A stretch of DNA of 64,000 bases from Deinococcus gobiensis I-0 (GCF_000252445.1 NC_017791.1:1-64000), one strand, 5' to 3'. Shown: positions 52,005 to 62,467, counted from the stretch's first letter. Made by a program: numbers and translations. The notes: generated by a model from the letters alone, not told the origin.

Positions 52005-54734
52005 TTATTTGGGAAGGGTGAACGTAAAAGTCGCTCCCTGACCTACACTGCTTTTCGCCCAGATTCGGCCTCCATGTCGCATGATGATTCGCCGAACTGT
52101 CGCCAGCCCAATTCCCGTTCCCTCAAACTCCTCCTGACGGTGAAGGCGCTGAAATGCCCCAAACAGCTGATTCGCGTATTCAGGATTGAATCCCACTCCA
52201 TTGTCTCTTACGGATACCACTACTTCTGTTGGACGCTCATCCACTTCTATCCAGATCTCAGCTGTTCGTGATCCATCCTGATACTTCAGCGCATTGCTGA
52301 GCAGATTCGTCAGGGCCTGTTGCAATGTCGTAGGATCTGCCTGGACAATAGGTAATTCTGCACTGTGCCAGAGCACAGCCCGGTCAGGAAATTCCTGCTG
52401 GGCATCCTGCTGCGCTTGAACAACGATCTTCCTCAAGGAGATAGGCTGCACCTCAAACCTGGCGCGACCAATCCGAGACAGCATCAACATGGCATCAATC
52501 ATGGCGTTCATGCGACCAGACGCTTCTCGCATCACTTGTAGGAAATGAGGTAATTTATCCAGTTGTCCACGTTCCAACGCCTGACGTGCCAACTCCCCAA
52601 AACCCTGGATATGTCGTACAGGCGTGCGCAGATCATGTGACGCGCTATAAGAGAAGGCCTCGAGTTCCTGATTCGAGATCTGCAGTTCTGCATTGGTCTG
52701 CTCCAGTCGTTCCGCTTGTCGTGCCAACTGTGCAAGGCTGCTCAGGCGTTCGAGCGCCACTCCAAGGCCGTCCCCGACAGAGGTGATGATGGCCTTATCC
52801 TCTGCGGTCCAGTGGTCCTGTGTAGTGGTGGTGGTGAAAATGGCATAGGGTTGCCCGTCCTGCCGATACACGCGGATGCTCAGGATCTCAGGATCAGGCG
52901 ACCAATCCTGATGGAGGTGCGGATCAGCGAAGAGTGTGCCGGTTCGTGTGAGGGCCGCCTGCAACAGAGGCGTATGAAGTGTGATCCCTATCTGCCAGGC
53001 TTCGATCGATGCAGGAGGCATATTCTCGGAGAAAAAGAGCGGACGGGCGGTATCCTCCCGGACGAGATAGAAGCCCATCTGGGCGTCCCGCACAGCGTCC
53101 CGAAGGGTTGCACTGGCCGTCCGCGCGAGCACCTCCAGATCGGTCGTACTCGCCACCGTCGTCGTGAAACGTACGAAGGCTTCTAAAGCGCGTGCACGCC
53201 GTTCGGCCTCTTCATTTTTGAGTGCGAGTTGCTGAGCTGTGGAGACCCGGTCGTACAGTAACGAGAAGCTGCGCCCGATCGCCGTGATCACGGCTTTGGA
53301 GCCGTCATCCCACTGCACACCGGGAGCAAGGATGATGCCCAGGGTGTGCGATACGACATCCTGCTGGATGAGCGGATAGGCGGCAATGGCCTGAAAAGCC
53401 TCGGTATGGGGTATACCTTGAGCGGCAATCCCCGACCCGTCGAGGAAAATCGTCTCACGTGTTCGCTCGACCGCTGCCACTGCGGGGGCGTCGAGGGGAA
53501 GACCATGGCGCAGCAGTTCTTCCCGCAGGTTTTCCTCCAGGCCATCCGTATAGTGTTGTAAGCCCCAGCGATCAGGCTGCCGTTCATAGAGCACAGCAAC
53601 GCTTCCGGGAAGCACGGTGGCGATGGTATCCATCGCCAATTGGGCCAGTTCTCCCAGATCATTGGTCTGACTGGCGGCCTCCGTGAAGGCGACGAAGGTC
53701 AGGAGGTCGGTCGTGCGATCTGCCACCAGACCCCGAAGACGGTGTCCCTCATCCCGGAGGACTTGCTGTTGTGCCTTATAAGCGCGGAGATCCTGCACGT
53801 AGCCCAGGATTTTCTGGTCATCGTACCGCAGCAAGGTGATGCCGAGGGGAATACGCTCCCCGGACGCGGTCAACATCTCTTTTTCGTATGGCGGTGCTGA
53901 CCCGTCGCGAACAGCGAGCGCAAAGGCCATCTGATCTTGCATTTGATGTTCGGGGGGCGTGAGACCCTGCCAATCCATCTCGCCGGTCTCGAACTGCGCC
54001 CGGCTGTAGCCCAACAGTTGTAGATACGCATCGTTGACCTGGATCAGACGACCATCCAGCGTGCCTATAGCGACACCGATAGGGCTGACATCCACAAGGC
54101 ACTGAAAGCGGGTCGTGCTGATCTGTAAAGCGGCAACGAGGTGGGTACGGCCCAGAGCCAGACTGCACTGGCGACTCAGGCTGGAGAGAAAATGCCGCTC
54201 TTCGAGCGTGAAAAGATGCGGCTCATAGAAATCCAGGATCAGGACACCGAGGTTTTGCCCATCAAGGAAGAGGGGGAGGATGGCAGTAGCCTTTGCTGGA
54301 GTATGCAGGCGGAGCTCTGGGTAAGCCGCCGTGAGTTCGCCAGCATCTTCGAAGTACAGGGCTTGTTGGTGAATGAGCGCGTCGCCTGTGGGCGTGTGGA
54401 TGGTGAAAGGAGTGTCCTGCCAAGGGTTCTGATCGCTCCTGCCTTGACGAGCAGCAACGATGAGGGTCTGGGGAATCTCGTTGAGCAAGAGGACCGTTCC
54501 AGAGACAGCTTTGAGCACGTCAATGGCTGGAGTGAGGGTGAAATCCAGTACTTGCGCTTGGGTGTGGGCAGTAGCGAGCGTTTCACTCAAATACTGAAGG
54601 GATTGGAGCCCGTGGGGTAGAGGTGAGGAGGGCCTGGACACAGGAGGACTATAGGGTGGCCTTTTCTCGTTGAAAGGTTGTTCATGTTGCGAAGAGCGTG
54701 ACGGAGCGCTAAGCTCGGAAGCTACACCCCCCAT
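52005..54734 (-). CDS. Sensor histidine kinase with GAF and PAS domains
   Basis: This is a 909-residue cytoplasmic kinase. In order: GAF (about 45-205), PAS (about 210-330; FQCLVDVSPIGVAIGTLDGR), GAF (about 350-515), GAF (about 540-680), HisKA with SYSASHDLRTPVRHIQGFGE (phospho-His near 699), and HATPase with LTNLLSNALKYQ and TGIGLATVRRI. No membrane helix. The layout resembles phytochrome-like kinases but lacks a clear chromophore Cys. No response regulator is adjacent. The start at ATG 54734 lies in the end of the neighbouring IS remnant, so the first six residues may be IS-derived. Confidence 0.88.
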   Translation of the reverse strand: MGGVASELSAPSRSSQHEQPFNEKRPPYSPPVSRPSSPLPHGLQSLQYLSETLATAHTQAQVLDFTLTPAIDVLKAVSGTVLLLNEIPQTLIVAARQGRSDQNPWQDTPFTIHTPTGDALIHQQALYFEDAGELTAAYPELRLHTPAKATAILPLFLDGQNLGVLILDFYEPHLFTLEERHFLSSLSRQCSLALGRTHLVAALQISTTRFQCLVDVSPIGVAIGTLDGRLIQVNDAYLQLLGYSRAQFETGEMDWQGLTPPEHQMQDQMAFALAVRDGSAPPYEKEMLTASGERIPLGITLLRYDDQKILGYVQDLRAYKAQQQVLRDEGHRLRGLVADRTTDLLTFVAFTEAASQTNDLGELAQLAMDTIATVLPGSVAVLYERQPDRWGLQHYTDGLEENLREELLRHGLPLDAPAVAAVERTRETIFLDGSGIAAQGIPHTEAFQAIAAYPLIQQDVVSHTLGIILAPGVQWDDGSKAVITAIGRSFSLLYDRVSTAQQLALKNEEAERRARALEAFVRFTTTVASTTDLEVLARTASATLRDAVRDAQMGFYLVREDTARPLFFSENMPPASIEAWQIGITLHTPLLQAALTRTGTLFADPHLHQDWSPDPEILSIRVYRQDGQPYAIFTTTTTQDHWTAEDKAIITSVGDGLGVALERLSSLAQLARQAERLEQTNAELQISNQELEAFSYSASHDLRTPVRHIQGFGELARQALERGQLDKLPHFLQVMREASGRMNAMIDAMLMLSRIGRARFEVQPISLRKIVVQAQQDAQQEFPDRAVLWHSAELPIVQADPTTLQQALTNLLSNALKYQDGSRTAEIWIEVDERPTEVVVSVRDNGVGFNPEYANQLFGAFQRLHRQEEFEGTGIGLATVRRIIMRHGGRIWAKSSVGQGATFTFTLPK

Positions 54735-55625
54735 AGGACAATGAATAACCGTGCTGGCTGAGAAATTTCGCGTTTTTCGTGAGGAAGTGCAGTAGGCGGT
54801 TGAGATACAGCTCCGGCTGAAGAGCGAGCAGCGCACGTCGTGCGCTGCTCGCCAGCGTTTAGCCCGGCTATGCGTCGAGTAGGGTTAGCATACAGGCCAC
54901 GAAGATCAACAGCAGCCACCGGTCCAATCCCCTTACGGTCCGCAGAGCAAAGCGGTTCAGCCCAAATTAATATTTGCTTTCCTTGAAGAAGGACAAGGTA
55001 GGCCCGCGCTTCGCTCCCTCTGAGATCACCTCGTCACCATCCATTAACTCGGAGGACACGGCGTAGAACACGCGTGAGCCACGCTGGACGTGGCCGAGCG
55101 TCAAGGTGTCGTGCGGCCAATTCTGGAACTCGACGTACCCCCCACGCGGGCAATCAGCGACGGTGACGACACCAGGATGCTTGGTGCGCCTGGTCGACCG
55201 GACGCCAACCACAACCTCAAAGCCCAGCATCCGAATCTCGTCCAGAAAGGCGGCTGCTTCGAATCCACTGTCGGCCAGGACGCGCACCCAGAACCGGGTG
55301 CGAATAGTGTTCGGCACGCTGCGCAGCAGATCACTGGCCAGCGTGACGGGTGTGGGGGTCCCTTTGCCGCGGTACACCCGGTACCCCACTGGGAACTTCA
55401 GCGTTCCGTGGGCCTGCGAAGAGGATCACGAGATGGATGCCGTGGACCTCGTTGTAGACACGAACGAACGGCAGCTGGCGTCCCGTTTTCGGGACGCTGG
55501 TGAGATTGACACTCAGCCGCAGGCCCGGATGACATTTTCGCCTGGCCGCTCAGAGCAGGAAGTCCCACTGGGCGTCTCTGAGGAGGGTCCAGCACGCGGT
55601 GGTACCCCAGTCGTATTCATTGAAG
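54719..55625 (-). mobile_element. Decayed IS4-like element
   Basis: The end near 54719 (GAAGCTACACC, then GTGCTGGCTGAGAAATT) matches the end fragment at 55640 and the remnant at 27085. A hairpin AGCAGCGCACG/CGTGCGCTGCT lies at about 54820-54850, after the transposase frame. The far end is unclear because another end fragment abuts it. Confidence 0.65.
54895..55620 (-). pseudogene. IS4-like transposase, frameshifted and stopped
   Basis: Readable parts, in order: [20 protein letters not shown], then [40 protein letters not shown] (second catalytic Asp), [14 protein letters not shown], and after a TAA at about 54968 [21 protein letters not shown] stop after DFLL and a frame change near 55395 break the N-terminal half. 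The family is IS4/ISL3-like DDE. Confidence 0.7.
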
Positions 55626-55639
55626 AAGTGACTGACTCA

Positions 55640-55715
55640 GAAGCTGCACCTCGTATATGACAATGAATAGCAGTGCTGGCCGAGAAATTCCGCGTTTTCT
55701 GTGAAGAGGCGCAGT
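55640..55715. mobile_element. IS end fragment (second copy)
   Basis: GAAGCTGCACC, ACAATGAATA, GTGCTGGCCGAGAAATT and GCGTTTTCTGTGA repeat the sequence at 54719-54790 in the same orientation, but no transposase follows it to the right. Confidence 0.6.
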
Positions 55716-56174
55716 AGGGGGCCAGCGAATCTGGCCCGCCAGGTGGAGACCGCCCTGCGCACCGCCGCCGGCAGCGTGTACAGCGCAGCTACCAAGGGCG
55801 TGTTCAAGGCCACCAAGCTCAACCTGCTGCGGCCACAGCGGCCGCGCGAGGGAACCGAGCAGCAACCCATGTTCCTTCGGGCGCTCCGGGGTGATCTCGC
55901 CCCGACGGGCGCGGCGGCTGAACTCGGCAACGAGGTCGTCAAGCGAGACTACCCCGAGATTGCGCAACCAGGCCAGGTCACGCGCCAGGGCGCGCACCTC
56001 CGCAGTGCGTTGCGTCGCCGTGCGCGTGATCGGCAGTCGCGCCAGTGCGCCGAAGCTGGGGGTGGCGTTGTGCCGCCGCGCCGCGAGGGCAACGTCCAGA
56101 CCGTAAAGATCGGCCTGTGCCTGTCGGGCCAGCAGGCGCCACAGGTCGGACGCGATGTCCAGCTGACGCGTCAA
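55716..56174 (-). pseudogene. Gene fragment of unknown family
   Basis: The minus-strand frame from ATG 56174 reads MTRQLDIASDLWRLLARQAQ, then HNATPSFGALARLPITRTAT and RNLGVVSLDDLVAEFSRRAR. It looks like a real protein for about 110 residues. It then becomes low in similarity to anything and enters the IS end. A plus-strand frame here also has reasonable codon use, so the strand is uncertain. Probably a truncated gene cut by the IS. Confidence 0.35.
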
Positions 56175-56571
56175 CGCCGCCAGCTACGCTGAGGTGGGGT
56201 ACAGCTCCGTTTCAATTTCAATGACTGCCGTGGCCCTCCAGGTGAGTCAGCACCGCACGGCCTGCTCTGGACGTGCCTGCTACAAGCCCTATCCCTGAAG
56301 CCGTGGCGCACTCCTACCTTTTTGAAGGGCGCTGTGTCCCCTTTCCCTCCCTGTGTCCACCGTGCCTTGGCGCCATCCAGATACCTGGAGATCGCGCGGG
56401 CGAGAGATCCTGATGAATGTCGACCCATCAGACCGAACCTCAAGCGCTTGAAGTCAAGAGGCGGTGTCCTGAGATCTCCGACTGGGGTGGCCTGAACCAC
56501 AGGCCCCCTGCTATCGGACTCGTGCCCGGTCGGATGCAGTGGCCAGAACCCCCAATCAGTCCTTGACCACA
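56175..56571. other. Region without a convincing gene
   Basis: About 400 bp after the LuxR-type gene's stop (minus strand). Only short overlapping frames are present, with no motif. GC is lower than in the flanking operon. It probably belongs to the IS debris at 54.7-56.2 kb. Confidence 0.5.
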
Positions 56572-58866
56572 TCACCTGCGCTCCAGGACGTACCGGGTGA
56601 CGGCGGCGCGACCGCGCACCCCGAGCTTGCTGTAGATGGCGCTCACATGGTCATTGACCGTGTAGACGCCGGTGCCCAGACGGCTCGCGATCTGCTTGTT
56701 GCTCAGCCCATCGGCCAGTAGCGCCAGCACCTCCCGTTCCCGGGGCGTGAGCGGCGTGCTGGGTTCCTGAGGCGGAGGCGCGGGTGGCAGCTGTTCGGGC
56801 GCCGGGGTCGCTGTCTGGCCCTGAAGCACCTGGCGGGCCAGGTCGTACGCGTCGGCCTCGGGCAGGCGACGGCCCTCCTCCAGATGGCGCTGCAGATCAT
56901 CGGCACCTAGTTGATGGGTGAGTTCGTCCAGACCTGGCGCAAAGAGCTGCTCTTCCCACGGCGCGACGAGGTTGCGCTTGAGCCGCAAGGTCTGCATGGC
57001 ACCCCACAGCACGGCGCCCCGCCCCGCATCATGCCGGTACGCCGCGAGGTACGCCAGACCCTGCCACGCCGCGGCGCGCATGGCCTGGATGCCGACCTCT
57101 TCCGCGTAGTCCAGGGCATCACCCAGGAGGGCCGCAGCGGGTTCCGTCACGCCCTGGCGCAGCGCCAGGCCCGCAGAGGCGATGCCCGTCCATCCGAGCA
57201 GGCTGCTCTCCCTGAGCGTGTTGGCGTGCAGGCGCGCTTCGTTGAGGTTCTGGGCCGCGTCGTCCAGGCGGCCGTCAAGCACGTTGATCCATCCGAGCAT
57301 GATCAGGTCGAGGGTCACGAGCCACCGGTCGGCGTGCACGCCCGCCAGCGTTCGGCTGGCCGTCACCGACTCCCGGGCCAGGGCCAGATCCGTGGTGAAC
57401 ACACTCTGCGAGTACACGTTTCGGGCATGTGCCTCCCCGCTCGGGTCGCCAGCAGCGCCAAAGTCGGCCACCGCGGCAAGGGCCGTCTGCCTGGCCTCCT
57501 CGTACTGCCCTCGCCGGTACGCCATCCCGGCAACCGCACACCGCACCCAGCCCCGCGCCGTCAGGCTCAGTTCAGTGCCCTCCAGTGCGGTGAGCAGCAG
57601 CGGCAGCGCGTCGTACTCGGCCCGCTGCGACCACATCCAGCCCAGATGCCGTGAGAAGTTGCCGAGCAGCTCAGGCCTGGTGGCCAGGGCCTCCCGCATG
57701 GCGGCCAGGATGTTCGCGCGCGAGACGCTGAGCCGCTGGTACCAGTGGGCCTGATTGTCCCCCTGCAGGGCGGGGCCGATCAGATCCAGGCGGGTAAGGG
57801 AGTACGTCATGTGCCGCCGGCGCATGGACGCGAGTTCATCGGAGGTCGCCAGCCTCTCGCGGGCGTACTCGCCGAGGGTCTCCAGCATGCCGTAGCGGGC
57901 CTCGTCCCCCTCGTGGCGCTGCACGAGGCTCTTTTCGCTCAGGGAGGCGAGGCCCTCGAGGATGTCGGTGTCGCCGTCCACGTTGCACACCGCCTCGGCT
58001 GCCTCAAGCGACCAGCCGCCCACGAACACGCTCAGGCGCGCGAACAGGCGCTGCTCGGTCGGCGCCAGCAGATCAAAGCTCCAATCGATGGCGGCCCGCA
58101 GCGTCTGCTGCCGGCTCGGCAGATCACGCGCACCACCCTGCAACAGGGCCAGGCGGTTGTCGAGCCGCGCGAGCAAGGTGGCGGGCGGCAGCAGACGAAT
58201 GCGCGCTGCCGCGAGCTCAATGGCCAGGGGGAGCCCGTCGAGCCGCCGGACGATCTCGGAAAGCACCGCGAGCCGCTCCGGCGTGGGCGAGAAGTTCGGC
58301 TGCACCGCCCGCACGCGCTCCAGGAACAGGCGCAACGCCTCGCCGTCGCCACCGGGGCCGGGCAGCGAGAGGGGCGGCACCGCGTACTCGTGCTCGCCGT
58401 ACAGGCCCAGCCGCTCCCGGCTGGTCACCAGGACGCTCAGGTCAGGCGCCGCGCGCAGCAGGGCGGCCACGGCGGGCGCTGCCGACAACACCTGCTCAAA
58501 GTTGTCCAGGACGATCAAGCGCTGCGATTCGGCCAGAAAGTCGCACAACACCTCCAGCGTCGGTCGCTGCGATTCGTGCAGGTGCAGCGCCGCGCCCAGG
58601 GAACCCAACACCCCCGCCTGCTCTGTGACGTCAGCGAGCGGGACAAAGACCACACCGTCCGGGTACGAGCCGGCCAGTTGCCGGGCGACCTCCATCGCCA
58701 GCCGGGTCTTGCCAACGCCGCCCGGCCCGGTCAGCGTCAGCAGCGAGACGTCCGGATTCTCGAGCACGCCCCTGATCTGCGAGATCTCCACACCTCGACC
58801 GACCAGTGGGGTGGCCTGTATGGGCAGCGCATGGTGGGGTGGCAAAGAACCGGCTGGCGATGACAT
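56572..58866 (-). CDS. LuxR-family regulator with NB-ARC-type ATPase
   Basis: This is a 764-residue protein. The ATPase has Walker A TLTGPGGVGKTRLAMEVA near 45 and LIVLDNFEQVLSAAP (Walker B) near 122. TSRERLGLYGEHEYAVPPL and GLPLAIELAAARIRLLPP are typical of the AfsR/LAL-like STAND class. A tetratricopeptide-like helical middle follows. The LuxR helix-turn-helix closes it (LTPREREVLALLADGLSNKQ, then IASRLGTGVYTVNDHVSAIY). ATG 58866 was chosen because the extra 74 residues upstream have poor codon use. It diverges from the sugar operon at 59201, which it probably activates. Confidence 0.88.
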   Translation of the reverse strand: MSSPAGSLPPHHALPIQATPLVGRGVEISQIRGVLENPDVSLLTLTGPGGVGKTRLAMEVARQLAGSYPDGVVFVPLADVTEQAGVLGSLGAALHLHESQRPTLEVLCDFLAESQRLIVLDNFEQVLSAAPAVAALLRAAPDLSVLVTSRERLGLYGEHEYAVPPLSLPGPGGDGEALRLFLERVRAVQPNFSPTPERLAVLSEIVRRLDGLPLAIELAAARIRLLPPATLLARLDNRLALLQGGARDLPSRQQTLRAAIDWSFDLLAPTEQRLFARLSVFVGGWSLEAAEAVCNVDGDTDILEGLASLSEKSLVQRHEGDEARYGMLETLGEYARERLATSDELASMRRRHMTYSLTRLDLIGPALQGDNQAHWYQRLSVSRANILAAMREALATRPELLGNFSRHLGWMWSQRAEYDALPLLLTALEGTELSLTARGWVRCAVAGMAYRRGQYEEARQTALAAVADFGAAGDPSGEAHARNVYSQSVFTTDLALARESVTASRTLAGVHADRWLVTLDLIMLGWINVLDGRLDDAAQNLNEARLHANTLRESSLLGWTGIASAGLALRQGVTEPAAALLGDALDYAEEVGIQAMRAAAWQGLAYLAAYRHDAGRGAVLWGAMQTLRLKRNLVAPWEEQLFAPGLDELTHQLGADDLQRHLEEGRRLPEADAYDLARQVLQGQTATPAPEQLPPAPPPQEPSTPLTPREREVLALLADGLSNKQIASRLGTGVYTVNDHVSAIYSKLGVRGRAAVTRYVLERR

Positions 58867-59200
58867 GGGCACCTGTACTTTCAGAGGAAACCAGACGTTC
58901 AGAGGGCTGCAAGCCGGCGAGACCGCCGCCGGCGCGGGATGTGGGTAGGGCCCAGCATAGCGCCGCCAGCCTCCCCCCAGAAATGAGGGGGCCACAGATC
59001 CCCAATCGACGCGGCCACCCCCAGACCCTCGGGATGCGCCAGGGGCCAGGCCTGTTCTAAGGTTCGGACAGTTCAAAACGCAATGCACAGGGTTCCACCG
59101 TCAGACCGCTGGCGTTCCCCACTTCTGCCCGGTCTCCATCTCGGTTCTCCACTGGCCCCAGCGCCGGCGGGTGGCCGGCCCCATCCCTGGAAGGTCTGTC

Positions 59201-60379
59201 ATGTCGTATGCGAGCTTCACAACCCAGCCTCCCCGCGCGCTGATCCTCGGTGCCGGCTTCACCGCCGGGGCCCACCTAGAGGCCCTGCGGCGTCTGGGCA
59301 TCCCGGTGGCCGGCGTGGTCGCCAGCGACCCCTCACGCACCGAGGTAGTCGCGCAGCGGTATGGCGTGCGCGCCTACCCGGACACCTGGACGGCCCTGCA
59401 CGACCCGGCCGTGACGGTCGTCCACGACTGCGCGCCCAGCGACGTACATGTGGAGCTGAACCTCGCGGCGCTCAAGGCGGGCAAGCACGTGTTCTCCGAG
59501 AAACCGTTGGGCGTGACCGCACACGAGTCGCGCCGGCAGCTGGACTATGCCCGGGTGAGCGGCCTGCGGCATGGCGTGCACTTCACCTACCGGGGCTACC
59601 CGATGGTGCGTGAGCTGCGGCACCGGGTGCGCTCGGGCGAGCTGGGCGAGATGCGCTACCTTCGCGGGCATTACCTGCAGGACTGGCTGCTCTCGCCGCG
59701 GAACTACAACTGGCGGCTGGAGGCCAGTGCCGAGGAAACCCGCGCGCTGGGCGACATCGGCTCGCACCTGCTCGACCTGGCGCGCTTCGTCACGGGCCTG
59801 GAGGCCACTGGTGTCCTGGCGCGCCTGAGCCGGATGCACTCCACCCGGTACCGGCCCGCCGGGCCCGGCACGCCACAGGTGCCCTTCGAGGTGGAAGCCG
59901 AGGATCAGGCGACCCTGCTCGTCGAGTACGGCCCAGACGTGACCGCGACCTTCGAGGTGGCGCAGGTGTACGCCGGGCACCGCAACGACCTGAGTCTGGA
60001 GGTGATCGGCACACGCGGCAGCGCCCGCTGGCAGCAGGAAGCTCCGGAGCAGCTGTGGCTGGCCCACGCGGGCCACCCCGACGCGGTGCTGCACAAGTCC
60101 GGCCTGCTGTGCGCCGACGCGATAGAGCACATGCACTACCCCGCTGGACATCCCGAGGGCTACGCCGACGCCCTGACCAATGGCATCCGCGCGTACTACG
60201 CCGCGCTCGCCGGTGAGGACAGCCGCTACCCGACCTTCGAAGACGGGCATGCCGCCGCGCTGACGGTCACGGCCGCAGCGCGCAGCCACGCCGAACGTCG
60301 CTGGGTGGCGATCAGCGACCTTGAGCCCAATTCTCCCCCACTGCCCAGTCCCTCCATCCCACAAGGAGCCCCGTTATGA
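59201..60379 (+). CDS. Gfo/Idh/MocA-family oxidoreductase (first)
   Basis: This is a 392-residue NAD(P)-dependent dehydrogenase. The Rossmann start is ALILGAGFTAGAHLEALRRL; the signature HVFSEKPLGV, with the conserved EKP, lies near 107. HFTYRGYPMVRELRHRVRSG opens the substrate domain. The likely substrate is a cyclitol or sugar. ATG 59201 has GGAAGG upstream. The stop overlaps the next ATG. It is clearly related to the next gene. Confidence 0.9.
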   Translation: MSYASFTTQPPRALILGAGFTAGAHLEALRRLGIPVAGVVASDPSRTEVVAQRYGVRAYPDTWTALHDPAVTVVHDCAPSDVHVELNLAALKAGKHVFSEKPLGVTAHESRRQLDYARVSGLRHGVHFTYRGYPMVRELRHRVRSGELGEMRYLRGHYLQDWLLSPRNYNWRLEASAEETRALGDIGSHLLDLARFVTGLEATGVLARLSRMHSTRYRPAGPGTPQVPFEVEAEDQATLLVEYGPDVTATFEVAQVYAGHRNDLSLEVIGTRGSARWQQEAPEQLWLAHAGHPDAVLHKSGLLCADAIEHMHYPAGHPEGYADALTNGIRAYYAALAGEDSRYPTFEDGHAAALTVTAAARSHAERRWVAISDLEPNSPPLPSPSIPQGAPL

Positions 60380-61506
60380 CCCCACCCGTCCCACAGGCCG
60401 CGCTGGTCGGCATCGGTTTCATCGGGCAGGCACACCTGGAAGCGCTGCGCCGTCTCGGCGTACCCATCGCCGGCGTCCTCGGACATGAGGAGAGCTACAC
60501 CCGGCGCGAGGCGGCCCGGCTGAACCTGCGCCCCTACGCCTCCCTGGACGAGCTGCTGGCTGACCCAGCCGTGAGCGTCGTGCACCAGTGTGGCCCGAAC
60601 GACGTGCACGCCCCGCAGAACCTGCGGGCCCTCGCGGCGGGGAAGCACGTGTTCAGCGAGAAGCCCCTGGGCGTGAGCAGCGACGAGACCGCCCGACAAC
60701 TCCAGGCGGCCCGCGCCTCCGGTCGGCAGACGGCCGTGAACTTCACCTACCGGGGCTACGCGGCCGTGCAGGCCCTGCGTGACCTCGTGCAGGGCGGCGA
60801 GATGGGCGAGGTCGTCTCGCTGCGTGGGCACTACCTGCAGGACTGGCTGCTGTACGCCACGGATTTCAACTGGCGGGTCGGCGCGCCCGCCCACGAGACC
60901 CGCGCCGTGTCGGACATCGGCTCACATCTGAGCGATCTGGCCCGGTACGTCACCGGACTGGAACCGCGGCGCGTGCAGGCGCGCTTCTCGACCCTGCACG
61001 CCAAGCGCCGCCGTCCGCTGGGGACGGTCCAGACCTTCGCGAGTGGCGGCGCCGAGACCGAGGCCTTCACCGTGACCACCGAGGATCAGGCGAGCCTGTG
61101 GGTGGACTACGGCGGCATCCACGCGAGCTTCGAGCTCTCGCAGGTCGCGCCCGGTCACAAGAACGATCTGGAGCTGGAGGTTCTGGGCACCCGTGGAAGC
61201 GCCCGCTGGCGCCAGGAGCGGCCCGAGGAAATCGAGCTCGCGTCCCGTGACGCCCGCCGCACGGTGCAGCTCAAAGACCCAGGCCACCCCTTCACCCACT
61301 ACCCGGCCGGGCATCCGGAAGGCTATCCAGATGCCATCACCAACGTGCTGCGCGCCTTCTACGCCGGCCTGTCCGGCACGCCCGACCCGCGCATCGCCCG
61401 CTTCGAGGACGGCCACGCCGCCGCCCTGTTCGTCGAGGCCGCCTACGCGAGCCATCTCACCGGCCAGCCGGCTGAGGTCGGGGCCGCCCTGGACGTTTCC
61501 GTATGA
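60376..61506 (+). CDS. Gfo/Idh/MocA-family oxidoreductase (second)
   Basis: This is a 376-residue paralog of the gene just upstream (ALVGIGFIGQAHLEALRRLG; KHVFSEKPLGVSSDETARQL; NFTYRGYAAVQALRDLVQGG; a shared LRGHYLQDWLL segment). The tandem pair may form a heteromer or carry out successive redox steps. Translational coupling is by the ATGA overlap. Confidence 0.9.
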   Translation: MTPPVPQAALVGIGFIGQAHLEALRRLGVPIAGVLGHEESYTRREAARLNLRPYASLDELLADPAVSVVHQCGPNDVHAPQNLRALAAGKHVFSEKPLGVSSDETARQLQAARASGRQTAVNFTYRGYAAVQALRDLVQGGEMGEVVSLRGHYLQDWLLYATDFNWRVGAPAHETRAVSDIGSHLSDLARYVTGLEPRRVQARFSTLHAKRRRPLGTVQTFASGGAETEAFTVTTEDQASLWVDYGGIHASFELSQVAPGHKNDLELEVLGTRGSARWRQERPEEIELASRDARRTVQLKDPGHPFTHYPAGHPEGYPDAITNVLRAFYAGLSGTPDPRIARFEDGHAAALFVEAAYASHLTGQPAEVGAALDVSV

Positions 61507-61606
61507 GCCGCCAGCTCCAGAGGGAGCCGCCATGACTGCCCACTGAGCGTCCAGTTCACCCATCAAGACCGGCCCGCCTGTGCGGGCACAGAAGGAGGTT
61601 CACACC

Positions 61607-62431
61607 ATGAAATTCGGGTATCAGACCAACACCTGGGGAGGCGTCGTCGGACATCCGGCGGGCGTCACGAGCATCAAGGATCTGTTCTACCTCACGCCGG
61701 GGTCAGATCAGGAGGCGCTGCGCGACATCGCCGCCGCCGGGTACCTGGGCGTGGAGCTGTTCGACGGCAACCTGATGGCCTACCAGGGCCGTGAGGACGA
61801 GTTCCGGAGCTTCCTGACGGCGGGGAACCTCAGCCTCATCGCGATCTATTCGGGGGCGAACTTCATCTACGACGACGTGCTGGAGGACGAGTTCTGGCGC
61901 ATCGAGCAGGCCGCACGGATCGGTCAGACCTTCGGGGCCGAGTTTCTGGTGCTGGGGGGCGGGGCCAAGCGGCACGGCGGCCCCCGTGAAGAGGACTACA
62001 CGAAGCTCGCCCGCGGCCTCGACCGCGCCGCCGAGTTCGCCCGAACCTTTGGGCTGACGGCGCTGTACCACCCACACCTGGGCACGCTCGTGGAGGGGCC
62101 CGAGGCGCTGGAGAAGGTTATGTCGCAGTGCACCATCGGCCTGTGCCCGGACACCGCGCACCTCGCGGCCGGCGGCAATGACCTGCCGAACCTGATCCGG
62201 ACGTACGCGAGCCGCATTCCGTATATCCACCTCAAGGGCCTGAGCCGCGATCCTTTCGGGTTCGTGCCCCTCGATGAGGATCCCGAGATGGCGGCCATCT
62301 GGCAGGCGCTGCAGGACATCCACTTCGACGGCTGGGCCACCGTCGAGCTCGACAGCCACGCCGATCCGAAGAGTGCCGCCGCGCGCAGCCTCGCGTGGCT
62401 CCAGGCCCGCGCGACCGTCTCCACCGACTAA
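61607..62431 (+). CDS. Sugar phosphate isomerase/epimerase (TIM barrel)
   Basis: This is a 274-residue xylose-isomerase-like TIM barrel: MKFGYQTNTWGGVVGHPAG; DIAAAGYLGVELFDGNLM; the metal-site Glu/His/Asp in LTALYHPHLGTLVEGPEAL and LCPDTAHLAAGG, then the IPYIHLKGLSRDPFGFV strand; E in ATVELDSHADP. It resembles IolE/IolI-type inosose enzymes. AAGGAGG lies 8 nt before ATG 61607. Confidence 0.88.
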   Translation: MKFGYQTNTWGGVVGHPAGVTSIKDLFYLTPGSDQEALRDIAAAGYLGVELFDGNLMAYQGREDEFRSFLTAGNLSLIAIYSGANFIYDDVLEDEFWRIEQAARIGQTFGAEFLVLGGGAKRHGGPREEDYTKLARGLDRAAEFARTFGLTALYHPHLGTLVEGPEALEKVMSQCTIGLCPDTAHLAAGGNDLPNLIRTYASRIPYIHLKGLSRDPFGFVPLDEDPEMAAIWQALQDIHFDGWATVELDSHADPKSAAARSLAWLQARATVSTD

Positions 62432-62467
62432 CGCTCCGTCTCTCCGCCCCGACTCCAGGAGTTCACC

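Noticed and set aside
52005..54734. Bacterial phytochrome
   Set aside because: PAS/GAF order differs and no bilin-binding Cys or PHY domain is evident.
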